A DNA stretch of 64,000 nucleotides from positions 37,384,243 through 37,448,242 of the forward strand of contig CM063283.1 in NCBI GenBank assembly GCA_032173965.1, given 5' to 3'. The position numbers and the translations under genes were made by a program. The stretch comes from Sitta carolinensis. Its lineage: Eukaryota; Chordata; Aves; Passeriformes; Sittidae. The notes below the pieces were generated by a model. The model searched no databases. It saw nothing but the letters and a program-made list of their open reading frames with translations, and was not told the DNA's origin. Positions 63,639 to 64,000 of the stretch are shown piece by piece (position 1 is the stretch's first letter; every line of letters starts with the position of its first letter).

Positions 63639-64000
63639 GTGGGACAGTGTCTCGTATACAACTATGCACATATGATTGTACTGGTGTTTATGTGAGGTAT
63701 AGTCCTAGGGTGACGCTTGTATCCCCATTTGTGTGTTCTGCTAAGTTGGATGTTATGTTCTGTGCCTGTGAGGCTGTCTCTGAAGGACAAATGTTTTGTT
63801 TTGGTTCTGTTATCAGCCTGCTCCCCCACGGCTGGCGGGACACAGAGACAGGGCAGTACATGGCGTGGCTGTTGTTTTTTGCTGGGCTCTTTTTTGTTTG
63901 GCTCTAGCTCTGGCTTCTGCTTTTGCTCCTGCTCTTGCTTTGCTTTGCTCTTGCTTTGTTTCTTCCCCTTTTCCATTCTTGTAACTACTTGAACCTGCTC
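63639..64000. mobile_element. Possible LTR or other retroelement cut by the window end
   Basis: From about 63640 the DNA becomes richer in GC and CpG (CpGs near 63655, 63713, 63829, 63835 and 63864) than the preceding 6 kb. It ends in a CTTTTGCTC/TTGCTTTG imperfect repeat (63900-63960) of the kind I associate with avian LTRs. Overlapping open frames of 62-104 codons on both strands are low in complexity (runs of K, Q, E or of A, L, F) and are probably not genes. The element continues beyond the window, so its type cannot be fixed. Confidence 0.35.
63900..63960. repeat. Imperfect GCTCTTGCTTT repeat
   Basis: Pyrimidine-rich tandem copies of GCTCTTGCTTTG-like units with GCTCCTG and GCTTCTG variants. 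They account for the low-complexity open frames on both strands. Confidence 0.8.

Noticed and set aside
63662..63976. 104-codon minus-strand open frame rich in K, Q and E
   Set aside because: The K/Q/E run is the complement of the GCTCTTGCTTT repeat, so the composition comes from a simple repeat.
1..64000. CRISPR array, bacterial operon or phage-type system
   Set aside because: No regularly spaced direct repeats, ribosome-binding sites or dense gene packing; the repeats present are eukaryotic and avian in type.

Overview
This window looks like non-coding DNA from a bird genome. The evidence is direct. Seven fragments of CR1-type non-LTR retrotransposons can be recognised, several with the typical avian CR1 3' end (a 'cccttccaac' block followed by ATTCTATGATTCT-like octamers). 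Two or three solo or truncated LTRs have the style of avian ERVL-type retroviral LTRs, with ends of the TGTC.TGGTTT kind. There is no sign of L1- or Alu-like elements. The sequence is AT-rich throughout. A songbird is a guess from the LTR style and cannot be settled from the window alone.

No protein-coding exon, tRNA or rRNA gene was recognised. The longest open frame (153 codons, 28271-28732) is about what chance allows in AT-rich DNA of this length, has no recognisable domain, and is not called a gene. The window is therefore best read as a gene desert or the inside of a very long intron.

Layout. 1-6444: unique AT-rich DNA with a TA/TG microsatellite (1702-1793) and a CR1 tail (2918-2993). 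6445-6726: a purine-rich minisatellite built from GGGAA and GGGAAGTTTCA units. 6727-20039: unique DNA with a CR1 3' fragment (14398-14660) and a possible LTR (16470-16645). 20040-20726: a long pyrimidine tract carrying the same minisatellite unit on the other strand, followed by an apparently complete 450-bp solo LTR. 20727-30259: unique DNA with long homopolymers, a TA run and a third copy of the minisatellite (25674-25768). 30260-31447: a long degraded CR1 ORF2/3'UTR fragment, an A-rich tract and a 50-bp tandem duplication. 31448-42731: long unique DNA with one CR1 tail on the minus strand (40066-40290). 42732-44118: a minus-strand CR1 carrying reverse-transcriptase motifs, then a plus-strand CR1 tail. 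44119-57396: unique DNA with an LTR-like promoter/polyA region near 49180-49342 and one CR1 tail (55155-55230). 57397-57765: a truncated ERVL-type LTR. 57766-63638: unique DNA. 63639-64000: a GC- and CpG-richer stretch that probably begins another LTR and is cut by the window end.

The most unusual feature is the minisatellite unit shared by three separate loci (6.4, 20.1 and 25.7 kb, in both orientations). Its junctions spell TTCAGGGAA, a TTC-N3-GAA sequence of the STAT-binding type. Several dense, repeat-free stretches resemble conserved non-coding elements, but this can only be tested by alignment to other birds.
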